Source of the DNA: Amycolatopsis sp. cg9 | Lineage (GTDB): Bacteria; Actinomycetota; Actinomycetes; Mycobacteriales; Pseudonocardiaceae | Direction: 5' to 3' | NCBI RefSeq assembly: GCF_041346945.1 | Contig: NZ_CP166850.1 | Span: 7,672,501-7,736,500, forward strand | DNA length: 64,000 nt | In this document: piece by piece, positions 44,418-52,770 of the stretch | Layout: every line of letters begins with the position of its first letter | Position numbering within the stretch: the first letter of the stretch is position 1 | Notes under the pieces: generated by a model | Database searches by the model: none | What the model was told of the DNA's origin: nothing | Seen by the model: the letters and a program-made list of their open reading frames with translations, nothing else | Program-made: the position numbers and the translations under genes

Positions 44418-45508
44418 AGGTCCTCGTCGCGCCGGACAAGTTCAAGGGGTCGCTGACCGCGGCCGAGGTGGCGTCCGCGGTGGCTTCCGGCCTCGCGGAC
44501 GGCCACCCGTCGGTCGCGGTCGCGACCCTGCCGGTGGCGGACGGCGGCGACGGCACGGTCGACGCCGCCGTCGCCGCCGGGTTCCGGCGGTTGCGGGTCC
44601 CGGCCCGCGGCCCGACGGGGGAGCTCGTGACGGCGTCCTACGCGGTCCGCGGCGAGACGGCGGTCGTCGAGCTGGCGGAGGCGTCCGGGCTGCACCGGCT
44701 ACCGGGGGCTCCCGCGCCGCTGACGGCGACGAGCGCGGGCACGGGCGACGTCATCGCGGCGGCGGTGGCCGCGGGCTGCCGCCGCATCGTGCTCGGCGTG
44801 GGCGGCAGCGCCTGCACCGACGGCGGCGCGGGCCTGCTGACCGCACTGGGCGCGCGACTTTTGGACTCATCGGGTCGCGAACTTCCTTTCGGTGGCGCGG
44901 CGCTTTCCCGGCTCGCTTCGCTGGACGTCTCGGGTGTGTCCGAAGTGGACGTCGAACTGGCGAGCGATGTGGACAATCCGCTGTACGGCCCGCGTGGCGC
45001 CGCTTTCGTTTACGGGCCGCAGAAAGGCGCGTCACCCGAGGAGGTCGAGACGCTCGATTCGGCGTTGCGGCATTGGGCGTCGATCGCCGGCCCGGAGTTC
45101 GCTGCCCGTCCCGGCGCCGGGGCCGCCGGGGGAGTGGGGTTCGCCGCGATGGCGGTGCTGGGCGCGCGGATGCGCCCCGGGATCTCGCTGCTGCTCGACC
45201 TGCTCGACTTCGACTCCGCGTTGGCCGGCGCTTCGCTGGTGATCACCGGCGAGGGATCACTGGACCGGCAGACGCTGTCGGGCAAGGCCCCGGCCGGAGT
45301 GGCGGCGGCCGCGGCGGCCGCGGGGATCCCGTGCGTCGCGGTGTCCGGGCGCTGCCTGCTGACGGCGCCCGAACTGGCGGAGGCGGGGATCTCGGCGGCA
45401 TACGCGCTGACGGACCTGGAGCCGGACCCGGCCCGCTGCATGACGGAGGCGGCACCGCTGCTGCGCCGCCTGTCCCACCGAATCGCGGCCGACCACCTGG
45501 CCCGGTGA
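44414..45508 (+). CDS. garK: Glycerate 2-kinase (GarK/GlxK family)
   Basis: 364 residues. PDKFKGSLTAAEVASAVASGL at the N-terminus, LPVADGGDGTVDA, GVGGSACTDGGAGLLTALGA, ELASDVDNPLYGPRGAAFVYGPQKGA, and ITGEGSLDRQTLSGKAPAGVA are all family blocks. It phosphorylates D-glycerate made by GlxR, usually to 2-phosphoglycerate, which enters glycolysis. Its place at the end of the purine operon links glyoxylate from purine breakdown to the glycerate pathway. The GTG start is coupled to the preceding stop. Confidence 0.92.
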   Translation: MKVLVAPDKFKGSLTAAEVASAVASGLADGHPSVAVATLPVADGGDGTVDAAVAAGFRRLRVPARGPTGELVTASYAVRGETAVVELAEASGLHRLPGAPAPLTATSAGTGDVIAAAVAAGCRRIVLGVGGSACTDGGAGLLTALGARLLDSSGRELPFGGAALSRLASLDVSGVSEVDVELASDVDNPLYGPRGAAFVYGPQKGASPEEVETLDSALRHWASIAGPEFAARPGAGAAGGVGFAAMAVLGARMRPGISLLLDLLDFDSALAGASLVITGEGSLDRQTLSGKAPAGVAAAAAAAGIPCVAVSGRCLLTAPELAEAGISAAYALTDLEPDPARCMTEAAPLLRRLSHRIAADHLAR

Positions 45509-45575
45509 CCCGCCCGCGCCATCCGGCGCGAGAACCCCGGCACATTCAGGCCGGGCGCGGCTGGTGGGCGAATGC

Positions 45576-45627
45576 GCCCCAATGTGGCGTTGGGTGCGTT
45601 GGACGCACCGAACGCCACATTGGGGGC
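45576..45627. repeat. Intergenic inverted repeat, CAATGTGGCGTT type
   Basis: Arms 45576-45599 and 45603-45627 pair with about one mismatch around a 3-base loop; the core is CAATGTGGCGTTGGGTGCGT. Located after garK in a convergent gap. Confidence 0.75.
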
Positions 45628-45722
45628 ATCCGGGACCGGAACACCAGCCCCGGCAGCCACATCGGTCACACGGACCGCGACCGGCCAGCCGGGCGGACAC
45701 GACTTTGCCGGGCTCCTGGCGC

Positions 45723-45785
45723 CGGAGGTCATGAACGGGTCGTTCATCGCGTCGGAGGTCATGAACGGGTCATTCATGACCTCCG
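45723..45785. repeat. Intergenic repeat, GGAGGTCATGAACGGGTC type
   Basis: Two direct copies of GGAGGTCATGAACGGGTC (from 45724 and 45754). The second forms a hairpin with TTCATGACCTCC. A different palindrome family from those at 2544 and 45576, again between convergent stops. Confidence 0.75.
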
Positions 45786-45791
45786 GGCGGC

Positions 45792-46499
45792 TCAGGCGTC
45801 GGCGATGCGGTCCAGCCACTCCGCGAGCAGCACCCGCTCGGCCTCGCTGAGCGTGGTCGCCTCGCCGAGGCCGGCGCGCAGTGCGATCGCCCGCTCCGGC
45901 AGGGCCGAACCCGCCGGTTCGGTGGCGTCGGTGAGGATGCGGCTCAGCACCGTTTCCCGGGCCGTCGCCGAAAGCTCGAGGTCGCGCTCCGGCTCCGGGG
46001 TTGCGATCAGGGACAGGACCACGCCCATGCCCGTCGCGTGCACCAGCCGGGCCGCGCGTTCGACGCTCACCCGTAGGCGGCCCGCGGCCGCGACGCGCTC
46101 GATGATCTCGCGCAGCATCGCTTCGGCCTCGCGCGCGGCGGGTGACGTGCGGCCCTTGCGGGCGTCGCCGTACATCAGCACGTAGAACTCGGGGCGGGAC
46201 AGCCCGAACTCCTGGTGCAGGTCCCAGCCGCGCCGGAGGTCCTCGACCGGGTCGCCGGTCGAGCCCAGCTCGCGCTTGCTGGTCAGGTATTCGTCGAACC
46301 CGTACGCCGCGACCGCGTCGAGCAGGCCGTCCTTGTCGCCGAAGAGCCGGTACAGCGCCGGGGGCTGGACGCCGGCCGCCGCGCTGACCGCGCGGGTCGA
46401 GAGGCCGTCGCGGCCCTGCGCCGCCAGCAGTTCGGCCGCCGCCTTGAGGATTCGCTCGCGGGTTTCCGCCGCCGGGCTGACCGGGGTCTTCGTCACCAT
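45792..46499 (-). CDS. TetR-family regulator
   Basis: 235 residues. TetR HTH at ~10-60 (RERILKAAAELLAAQGRDGLSTRAVSAAAGVQPPALYRLFGDKDGLL) and a C-terminal helical ligand domain with EFGLSRPEFYVLMYGD. Divergent from the aldo/keto reductase at 46588. The shared intergenic region holds inverted repeats, so it likely represses that gene and itself. Ligand unknown. Confidence 0.9.
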   Translation of the reverse strand: MVTKTPVSPAAETRERILKAAAELLAAQGRDGLSTRAVSAAAGVQPPALYRLFGDKDGLLDAVAAYGFDEYLTSKRELGSTGDPVEDLRRGWDLHQEFGLSRPEFYVLMYGDARKGRTSPAAREAEAMLREIIERVAAAGRLRVSVERAARLVHATGMGVVLSLIATPEPERDLELSATARETVLSRILTDATEPAGSALPERAIALRAGLGEATTLSEAERVLLAEWLDRIADA

Positions 46500-46529
46500 G
46501 GTTCCAATGATAACAAATCTCGGGTAGCA

Positions 46530-46569
46530 CTACTTCGATACCGGTGATACGTTGAAGTAGATATCAACG
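46530..46569. promoter_or_regulatory. TetR operator candidates
   Basis: CTACTTC (46530-46536) pairs with GAAGTAG (46554-46560); CGTTGA (46550-46555) pairs with TCAACG (46564-46569). They lie 19-58 bases before the aldo/keto reductase ATG. Confidence 0.65.
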
Positions 46570-46587
46570 GAAACAGAAGCGTCAGCC

Positions 46588-47583
46588 ATGCGTACCCGCA
46601 CCCTCGGCCGGACCGGACCGGCCGTCTCCGCCCTCGGTCTCGGCCTGATGGGCATGTCCGATCTGTACGGCCCGGCCGACGAAACCGAATCGGTCGCGAC
46701 GATCCACGCCGCCCTCGACGCCGGTGTCACCCTGCTCGACACCGGTGACTTCTACGGCATGGGCCACAACGAACTGCTGCTCCGCGACGCGCTGCGCGGC
46801 CGGGCCCGCGAGCGGGCGGTGATCAGCGTGAAGTTCGGGGCGCTGCGCGGCCCGGACGGCGGCTGGCTCGGCTACGACAGCCGTCCGGAGGCCATCAAGA
46901 CGTTCCTCGCCTACAGCCTGCGCCGCCTCGGCACCGACCACGTCGACGTCTACCGCCCGGCCCGGCTCGACCCGGCCGTGCCGATCGAGGACCAGATCGG
47001 CGCGCTCGCCGAGCTGGTGCGGGCCGGCTACGTCCGGCACATCGGCCTCTCCGAAGTCGGCGCCGACACCCTGCGCCGTGCGGCCGCCGTGCACCCGATT
47101 TCGGACCTGCAGATCGAGTATTCGCTGCTCTCACGCGGGATCGAGGCAGAAATCCTGCCCGCCGCGCGCGAGCTGGGTATCGGTGTCACCGCGTACGGCG
47201 TCCTCTCGCGCGGCCTGCTGAGCGGGCACTGGTCGCCGTCGCGCGAGCTGACCGCGGGTGACTTCCGCGGCCACAGCCCGCGGTTCCAGGGCGGCAACCT
47301 CGACCGCAACCTGGCGCTGACCGACGCGCTGGGCAAGCTCGCCGCGGCCAAGGGCGTCACGACCGCGCAGCTCGCCATCGCCTGGGTCGCCGCCCAAGGT
47401 GCGGACGTCGTCCCGCTGGTGGGGGCCCGCACCCGGGTCCGGCTCGCCGAATCCCTCGGCGCCGCCGACGTCGAGCTGACCGCGGCGGACGTCGCGGAGA
47501 TCGACGCCGCCGTCCCGGCGGGTGCCGCGTCGGGTGGCCGGTACGCCGCGGCGCAGCTCGACCACCTCGACAGCGAACGGTGA
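46588..47583 (+). CDS. Aldo/keto reductase
   Basis: 331 residues of the AKR superfamily: RTRTLGRTGPAVSALGLGLMGMSDLYG, catalytic Asp/Tyr in LLDTGDFYGMGHNE, and catalytic Lys in VISVKFGAL. The segment that usually carries the catalytic His reads VDVYRPARLDP, so the His is replaced, as in some bacterial members. NADPH-binding region near LVGARTRVRLAESLGAADVELT. It reduces or oxidises small carbonyls; substrate unknown. Probable target of the divergent TetR. Confidence 0.9.
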   Translation: MRTRTLGRTGPAVSALGLGLMGMSDLYGPADETESVATIHAALDAGVTLLDTGDFYGMGHNELLLRDALRGRARERAVISVKFGALRGPDGGWLGYDSRPEAIKTFLAYSLRRLGTDHVDVYRPARLDPAVPIEDQIGALAELVRAGYVRHIGLSEVGADTLRRAAAVHPISDLQIEYSLLSRGIEAEILPAARELGIGVTAYGVLSRGLLSGHWSPSRELTAGDFRGHSPRFQGGNLDRNLALTDALGKLAAAKGVTTAQLAIAWVAAQGADVVPLVGARTRVRLAESLGAADVELTAADVAEIDAAVPAGAASGGRYAAAQLDHLDSER

Positions 47584-47656
47584 CCCGGCTGCGCCGTCCG
47601 GCGGAGGGCTGGATCGATCCAGTCTGATCGGACATTGCTTGTCACCCGCCGGTGGC

Positions 47657-47685
47657 TCAATATGTTGCGGCTCGCAACATATTGA
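47657..47685. promoter_or_regulatory. Operator palindrome before the GH15 gene
   Basis: TCAATATGTTGC and GCAACATATTGA are perfect 12-base arms around GGCTC. The AT-rich dyad ends 24 bases before the ATG. No regulator for it lies adjacent. Confidence 0.75.
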
Positions 47686-47709
47686 CGACAACGCCGTCGG
47701 AGGTCGGAA

Positions 47710-49932
47710 ATGATCAGGTGGAAAGCGGTCCTGGCCTGCGCGGGAGCGGGTGTCCTGCTCGCCGGGCTCGTGCAAGGCACGGCCCTGGCGAGCGGCACCG
47801 CGACCGACTGCTGCGGCGGCGGGGCGTCCTGGGCGACCGGCAACAAGTCCGCGCTGGGCACCTCGACGACGACCGGCAGCCCCGTGTGGTTCACCGTCGC
47901 CGACGGCGTGACGTCCGAGGTCTTCTACCCCCGCGCCGACGTGCCGAACACGCAAGACATGCAGTTCGTCGTCACCGACGGATCGACCTTCGTCGACCTG
48001 GAACGCGACAACACGAACCACGTCGTCACGATGCCCGACGAGAAGGCGCTGCAGTACACCGTCACCAACACCGCCAAGAGCGGGAAGTACCGGATCACCA
48101 CCGACTACGTGACCGACCCGGCCCGCGCCACCCTGGTCACGAACACCCGGTTCCAGTCCCTCGACGGCGGCAGCTACCGGCTGTACCTGCTGGCCAACCC
48201 GTCGATGGCGGGCGGCGGTGCCAACGACAACGCCTGGTGGGACGGCAGCGGCCTCGTCGCGAGCGGCACCGAGACGCTGTTCGGCGGCACCGCCACCACC
48301 GTCGTCCAAGCCCTGCGCGTCTCGACCGGCTTCACCGCGCACGACAACGGCTACACCGGCGCGGGCAGCGACTGCCTGACCGACCTGCGTGCCGACAAGA
48401 ACCTGAACAACCAGTTCGACAACATCTCGGGCACCGGCAACGTCGTCCAATGTGGTCAGATCCCGGTCGGCGCGGACACCACGTTCACCGTCGCACTCGG
48501 CTTCGGGAACACGGCGGCGGCCGCGACTTCCGCCGCGAGCGGATCGCTGAGCAGCGGGTTCTCCAGCGTCTCGGCGTCCTACCGCAGCGGCTGGAACTCC
48601 TACGTCGGCGGCCTGAAACCCGCCCCGGCGAGCGTTTCCGGGGACACGCAACGGCGGCGCGCGTACTACGTCGCCGCGATGGCGCTGAAGACCGCCGAGG
48701 ACAAGCAGCACCCGGGCGCGAGCGTCGCGGGCCTGGCGACGCCGTGGGGCAACTTCACCAACGGCGACCAGCTCAACGACGGTTACCACCGCGTCTGGGG
48801 CCGCGACCTCTACCAGCAGGCGACCGGCCTGCTGGCCGCGGGCGACAGCGCCCAGGCCAAGCGGATGGCGCAGTTCCTCTGGAACTCCCAGTGGATCGGC
48901 AGCCCGACCGCCGGCGACGGCACGACGTACCCGGCCGGGTCGTTCCCGCGCTACAGCCCGGTTTCCGGCGTCGCCGGCGCGAGCGCCCAGCAGCTCGGCT
49001 GCTGCGAACAGCTCGACCAGGACGCCGACGCCATCCTGCTCGCGTGGCTGACCGGCCTCACCGACGCTTCGACGTACGCCAAGGTCAAGACGACCGCGAA
49101 CCACATCGTCTCGACCGGACCGGACACCACCGAGCGGTGGGAGGAGCAGTACGGCAAGTCGCCGTCGTCGGTCGCGGCCGAGATCGCCGGCCTGATCGCG
49201 GCGGGCGCGATCGCCCGGGCCAACGGTGACACCGCGAGCGCGACGTCGTGGGAGTCCACAGCGGACTCGTGGCGCAACTCCCTGGCCGGCTGGACGGTGA
49301 CGACGTCCGGCTACTGGGGCGGCCACACCTACTACGAACGGCTCGACCGCGCCGGGAACCCCAACGACGGCGCGACGATCTGCTTCGACGAAGGCTGCTT
49401 CTACGAGCACGACGTGACCGACTTCGGCTTCCTCGACCTGGTGCGCCTGGGCATCCGTCCCGCCGGCGACACCACGATCGCGAACTCGGTCGCGCCGACC
49501 GCGGCGGCGTCGGACGGCAACGCGGCCATGCAGGTGACGCTGCCCAACGGCGACGTCTACTTCCACCGCTACCCGCACGACAACTACGGCGAGAGCACCG
49601 CGAACTGCAGCGGCTGGCCGGCGGGTGGCAGCCGGCGGTTCGGGCGGCTGTGGCCGGTGCTGTCGGGGGAGCGCGGCCAGTACGAACTGGCTAACGGCCG
49701 TTCGGCGGCGGTGTACCTCAAGTCCATGGCGGACTCGGCCAACGACGGGTACTTCGTGCCCGAACAGGTCTGGGACCGCGGTGACGTCGGGTGCTTCGGG
49801 CTCGGCCGCCCGACCGGCAGCGCGGGCCCGCTGATGTGGGCCGAGGGCCAGTATCTCCGGCTGGCCCAGAGCATGGACGCGGGCCACAACCTCGACACGC
49901 CGTCGATCGTCAAATCCCGTTACGGCACCTGA
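47710..49932 (+). CDS. Secreted GH15 glucoamylase/glucodextranase-like enzyme
   Basis: 740 residues. Signal peptide ending near ALAS (28). An N-terminal beta-sandwich (~30-290) of the glucodextranase/bacterial glucoamylase type is followed by the (alpha/alpha)6 barrel: GYHRVWGRDLYQQATGLLAAGD, catalytic acid in TTERWEEQYGKSPSSVAAEIAG, WGGHTYYERLD, and the base Glu region LMWAEGQYLRLAQSMD near the C-terminus. It releases glucose from the ends of alpha-glucans outside the cell. Cys pairs (CCGG, GCCEQL, GCFYEH) suggest disulfides. A perfect palindrome upstream indicates sugar-dependent control. Confidence 0.9.
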   Translation: MIRWKAVLACAGAGVLLAGLVQGTALASGTATDCCGGGASWATGNKSALGTSTTTGSPVWFTVADGVTSEVFYPRADVPNTQDMQFVVTDGSTFVDLERDNTNHVVTMPDEKALQYTVTNTAKSGKYRITTDYVTDPARATLVTNTRFQSLDGGSYRLYLLANPSMAGGGANDNAWWDGSGLVASGTETLFGGTATTVVQALRVSTGFTAHDNGYTGAGSDCLTDLRADKNLNNQFDNISGTGNVVQCGQIPVGADTTFTVALGFGNTAAAATSAASGSLSSGFSSVSASYRSGWNSYVGGLKPAPASVSGDTQRRRAYYVAAMALKTAEDKQHPGASVAGLATPWGNFTNGDQLNDGYHRVWGRDLYQQATGLLAAGDSAQAKRMAQFLWNSQWIGSPTAGDGTTYPAGSFPRYSPVSGVAGASAQQLGCCEQLDQDADAILLAWLTGLTDASTYAKVKTTANHIVSTGPDTTERWEEQYGKSPSSVAAEIAGLIAAGAIARANGDTASATSWESTADSWRNSLAGWTVTTSGYWGGHTYYERLDRAGNPNDGATICFDEGCFYEHDVTDFGFLDLVRLGIRPAGDTTIANSVAPTAAASDGNAAMQVTLPNGDVYFHRYPHDNYGESTANCSGWPAGGSRRFGRLWPVLSGERGQYELANGRSAAVYLKSMADSANDGYFVPEQVWDRGDVGCFGLGRPTGSAGPLMWAEGQYLRLAQSMDAGHNLDTPSIVKSRYGT

Positions 49933-49935
49933 GAT

Positions 49936-49976
49936 CCGCCGGTCCGGCACGCCCCCTCGGTGTGCCGGACCGGCGG
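49936..49976. terminator. Bidirectional hairpin after GH15
   Basis: CCGCCGGTCCGGCAC (49936-49950) pairs perfectly with 49962-49976, exactly between the two convergent stops. Confidence 0.7.
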
Positions 49977-50846
49977 TCACCGCACCAGCCGCACGGTCTG
50001 CGCGGCCGGGACGAAGGTGGCGGTCTGGCCGCGGGTGAGGGCGACGGTGTCGGCTTCGAGACCGTCGCCGAACGCGACCAGGCGGTCGGATTCGACCTCC
50101 ACCGTCAGCGGTGTCCCGGTCAGCTCGCCTTCGGTGTGCTCGGTCCCGGTCAGCGGGGACGGCCAGGCTTCCCGCACGAACCAGACCAGCCGGGCCTCGC
50201 CGGGGCCGGGCAGGCGCAGCCCGCTGCGGCGTTCGCGCCACACCGAGCCGCACCAGCCGGTCGCCCCGGTGCCCGTCCCGACGAGGATCCCCGACGACGC
50301 CTGGCGTTCCCGCGGCCCGCCACCGACCCCCAGCCGGTAGCGGGCCGTCTGGTGCCCGGCGTGCCCGAGGTAGATCTCGTTGAGCGCCAGCAGCCGCTGG
50401 CCGTCGTCCGCGGTGAGCTCGGCCATCGTCCGGTGCTCGACGTCCCCGGTGCCCCGCACGAGGTCCGCGACGGCTTCCGGTGGGTGCTTGACCAGGACAC
50501 CGGGCCGCGCCGGCGTCACGCCGATCACCGGCTGGCCGTCGAGGTACTTGGCCACGTTGGCGATCAGGCCGTCCTGGCCGACCACGACGACGATGTCCTC
50601 CGGCGTGAACAGGAACCGGTCGAGGTCCGCGCGTTCGACCTCACCGCGGCGCCAATCGAGCGGGATCGCCGCCGACGCGGTCTTGATCGCGGCGCGCAGG
50701 GCGGCGTCGGCTTCGGTCACCTCGCCGAGGTCGCGGCCGCGCGTGCGCAGGAAGAACTCCGCCTGGCCGCGCGTGCCGTGCCGCGCCAGCAGTTCGTCCA
50801 GCTCGGTGCGCCGGTGCACCAGCACGACGCGCGGGGCGAGGCTCAC
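49977..50846 (-). CDS. NAD kinase-like protein with degenerate motif
   Basis: 289 residues. The diacylglycerol/NAD kinase fold is visible, but the GGDG loop reads GQDG (residues 90-93, [17 protein letters not shown]) and the second motif reads [10 protein letters not shown]. The [18 protein letters not shown] and [11 protein letters not shown] segments are family-like. The conserved Asp is kept, so catalysis is not excluded. The GTG start overlaps the stop of the SPFH gene (GTGA), so it is coupled to a scaffold protein and shares an NrtR-type operator. NADP synthesis or nucleotide sensing is inferred. Confidence 0.75.
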   Translation of the reverse strand: MSLAPRVVLVHRRTELDELLARHGTRGQAEFFLRTRGRDLGEVTEADAALRAAIKTASAAIPLDWRRGEVERADLDRFLFTPEDIVVVVGQDGLIANVAKYLDGQPVIGVTPARPGVLVKHPPEAVADLVRGTGDVEHRTMAELTADDGQRLLALNEIYLGHAGHQTARYRLGVGGGPRERQASSGILVGTGTGATGWCGSVWRERRSGLRLPGPGEARLVWFVREAWPSPLTGTEHTEGELTGTPLTVEVESDRLVAFGDGLEADTVALTRGQTATFVPAAQTVRLVR

Positions 50847-51844
50847 GACCGCACGCCGAGCTTGGTCAGCAGCGGGGCGAGCAGGTCCGGGGTCACCGTG
50901 AGGCTGTCGATCTTCGGCAGGTTCCCGGCCAGTTCCTTGAGCGCCAGCCCGGTGAGCACCCCCTCCGGCAGGTCGCGGTACGCGGCCAGCCTGGCGGCCT
51001 CGCCCGCCGCTTCGGCCTCGCCGAGGGCCCGCTTGCCGTCGGCCTCGACCTGCGTCAGGCGTTCCTTGCGCGACGCCTGCGCCTCGGTCTCGATCCGGCT
51101 CGCCGTGGCGGCTTCCTCGGCCTGCCGCCGGGCGTTCGCCCCGCGCTGGGCGAGCAGCTGCTCCTCGCGCCGGGCCAGCTCGATCTGGCTCTGCAGCTCG
51201 TTTTCGCTGATCGCGCGTTCGCGTTCGACGGCGAGGGCACGCCGCTCGTAGGTCGCCCGGTCGGCCTCCTGCTGCACCTTCTCCCGCGCGGTCGTCTGCA
51301 GCGCCTTCTCGACCTCCGGTTCGGCGCGGATGGCGACGACGCGGACGTCGAGGACCGCCGAGCCGGTCTGCGCGAGCCGGGTGTCCTCCTCGGCGAGCCC
51401 GGCGCGGATCCGGTCGCGGACCGCCTGGACGCCGTCGACCAGCGCGGTTTCCAGCGGCGTGCGCGTGAGGACCTCGACGGCGTACTGCTGGACGTTCTCG
51501 GTGAGCAGCCCGCTGATCTGGGCGAGGGGATCGCCCCGCCAGCGGCCGGTGCCCGGGTCGATGGAGAAGTCGATCCGCTGCGCGGCCAGCGCCGGGTCCT
51601 CGATCCGGAAGGTGAGCGCGAGCTGGACGGTGACGTCCTGGAAGTCGGCCGTGCGGGCGTGGAACAGCAGCGGCAGCTCCCGGTCGTCGACCGGCACCTC
51701 CGACACGACCGCGGTGAGCGGCCGGTACCAGAACGACAGCCCGACGCCGTCGTGCGCGAGCTTGCCGCGGCGGAAGTGGCGGATGTGCACGGTGGGGGCG
51801 CCGCGCAGGTGCCGGAACCCGAACCGGCGGTCGATGTCGGCCAT
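50843..51844 (-). CDS. SPFH/Band-7 domain protein
   Basis: 333 residues. The SPFH domain (~20-200) includes [34 protein letters not shown] long Glu/Arg/Ala-rich coiled-coil (~185-275) and a short C-terminal domain ([16 protein letters not shown]) follow. No membrane helix is visible at the N-terminus, unlike most flotillins, so it may assemble at or away from the membrane in other ways. It heads the SPFH/NAD-kinase-like operon, divergent from nrtR, with a palindromic site 13 bases before its ATG. Role unknown. Confidence 0.88.
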   Translation of the reverse strand: MADIDRRFGFRHLRGAPTVHIRHFRRGKLAHDGVGLSFWYRPLTAVVSEVPVDDRELPLLFHARTADFQDVTVQLALTFRIEDPALAAQRIDFSIDPGTGRWRGDPLAQISGLLTENVQQYAVEVLTRTPLETALVDGVQAVRDRIRAGLAEEDTRLAQTGSAVLDVRVVAIRAEPEVEKALQTTAREKVQQEADRATYERRALAVERERAISENELQSQIELARREEQLLAQRGANARRQAEEAATASRIETEAQASRKERLTQVEADGKRALGEAEAAGEAARLAAYRDLPEGVLTGLALKELAGNLPKIDSLTVTPDLLAPLLTKLGVRS

Positions 51845-51856
51845 TGGCCCTCCTCT

Positions 51857-51875
51857 TATCGTCGTGGTGACGATA
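51857..51875. promoter_or_regulatory. NrtR-type operator 1
   Basis: TATCGTC-GTGGT-GACGATA, perfect 7-base arms, next to the SPFH start. Confidence 0.75.
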
Positions 51876-51889
51876 TGGGGTCGGGGGCG

Positions 51890-51910
51890 TAATCGTCAAG
51901 ATGACGATTA
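51890..51910. promoter_or_regulatory. NrtR-type operator 2
   Basis: TAATCGTC-AAGAT-GACGATTA, perfect 8-base arms, 17 bases before the nrtR ATG. Same ATCGTC/GACGAT core and same 5-base spacer as operator 1; centres 34 bases apart. Confidence 0.78.
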
Positions 51911-51927
51911 AGGGGTAGGGTGGTGGC

Positions 51928-52605
51928 ATGGGTCACCCGCCGTTCGCCGTCACCGTGGACCTCGTCGTGCTCACCCTGACCGGGGACGAGCTGTGCGCGC
52001 TGGTGGTGCGCCGGGGAGTGGAGCCGTACGAAGGGGAGTGGGCGCTGCCGGGCGGGTTCGTCCGGGCCGACGAGGACCTGTCGGACGCGGCGCGGCGGGA
52101 GCTGGCGGAGGAGACGGGGCTGGCGCCGGGGACCGTCCACATCGAACAGCTGGCCGGGTACGGGGCACCGGGCCGGGACCCGCGGCTGCGCGTGATCACC
52201 ATCGCCTACCTGGCCCTGGCGCCGGACCTGCCCACGCCGTTCGCCGGCACGGACGCGGCCGAGGCCCGATGGGTACCGGTGCGGTCACTGGCGGCCGAGC
52301 GGCTGGCGTTCGACCACGACCGCATCCTGGCCGACGGTCTCGAGCGCGCGCGGGCGAAGCTGGAGTACTCCCCGCTGGCCACGGCCTTCTGCGCCGAAGA
52401 GTTCACCGTGGCCGAGCTCCGGCGGGTGTACGAACTGGTGTGGGACACGCGGCTGGACCCCCGGAACTTCCACCGCAAGGTGACGGGGACGGAGGGCCTG
52501 CTGGCCCCGACCGGCCGCACGACGACTCGCGACGGCGGCCGGCCGGCGCAGCTGTACCGGAAGGGCAAGGCCGAGCTGCTGTACCCACCGATGCTGCGGG
52601 CGTGA
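51928..52605 (+). CDS. nrtR: NrtR-type Nudix-wHTH regulator
   Basis: 225 residues. The N-terminal Nudix domain has an intact Nudix box, [24 protein letters not shown]. The C-terminal winged HTH has [27 protein letters not shown], the layout of NrtR. NrtR regulators bind ADP-ribose or related nucleotides and repress NAD-metabolism genes. The two palindromes in the divergent promoter region are its likely sites. The intact box means hydrolase activity may remain. Target pairing with SPFH and an NAD-kinase-like gene is the unusual part. Confidence 0.88.
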   Translation: MGHPPFAVTVDLVVLTLTGDELCALVVRRGVEPYEGEWALPGGFVRADEDLSDAARRELAEETGLAPGTVHIEQLAGYGAPGRDPRLRVITIAYLALAPDLPTPFAGTDAAEARWVPVRSLAAERLAFDHDRILADGLERARAKLEYSPLATAFCAEEFTVAELRRVYELVWDTRLDPRNFHRKVTGTEGLLAPTGRTTTRDGGRPAQLYRKGKAELLYPPMLRA

Positions 52606-52770
52606 CGCTCAGGCAGCGAGGAGCGAGTGTCCGACGGGACGGCAGGTGAGCCCCGGTGCGGCGGCCCGCCCGGCCGCTGCCGCGAGCGCGGGAGGAGCTG
52701 CGCGGCGGGCCTGGACCGCGCTGCCCGACTCGACGAACAGCGCCGTCGCAGCGGTTAAGCAATCACGCTG

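Noticed and set aside
47131..50253. 1040-codon minus-strand frame opposite the GH15 gene
   Set aside because: Same kind of shadow; it crosses several genes and a terminator.
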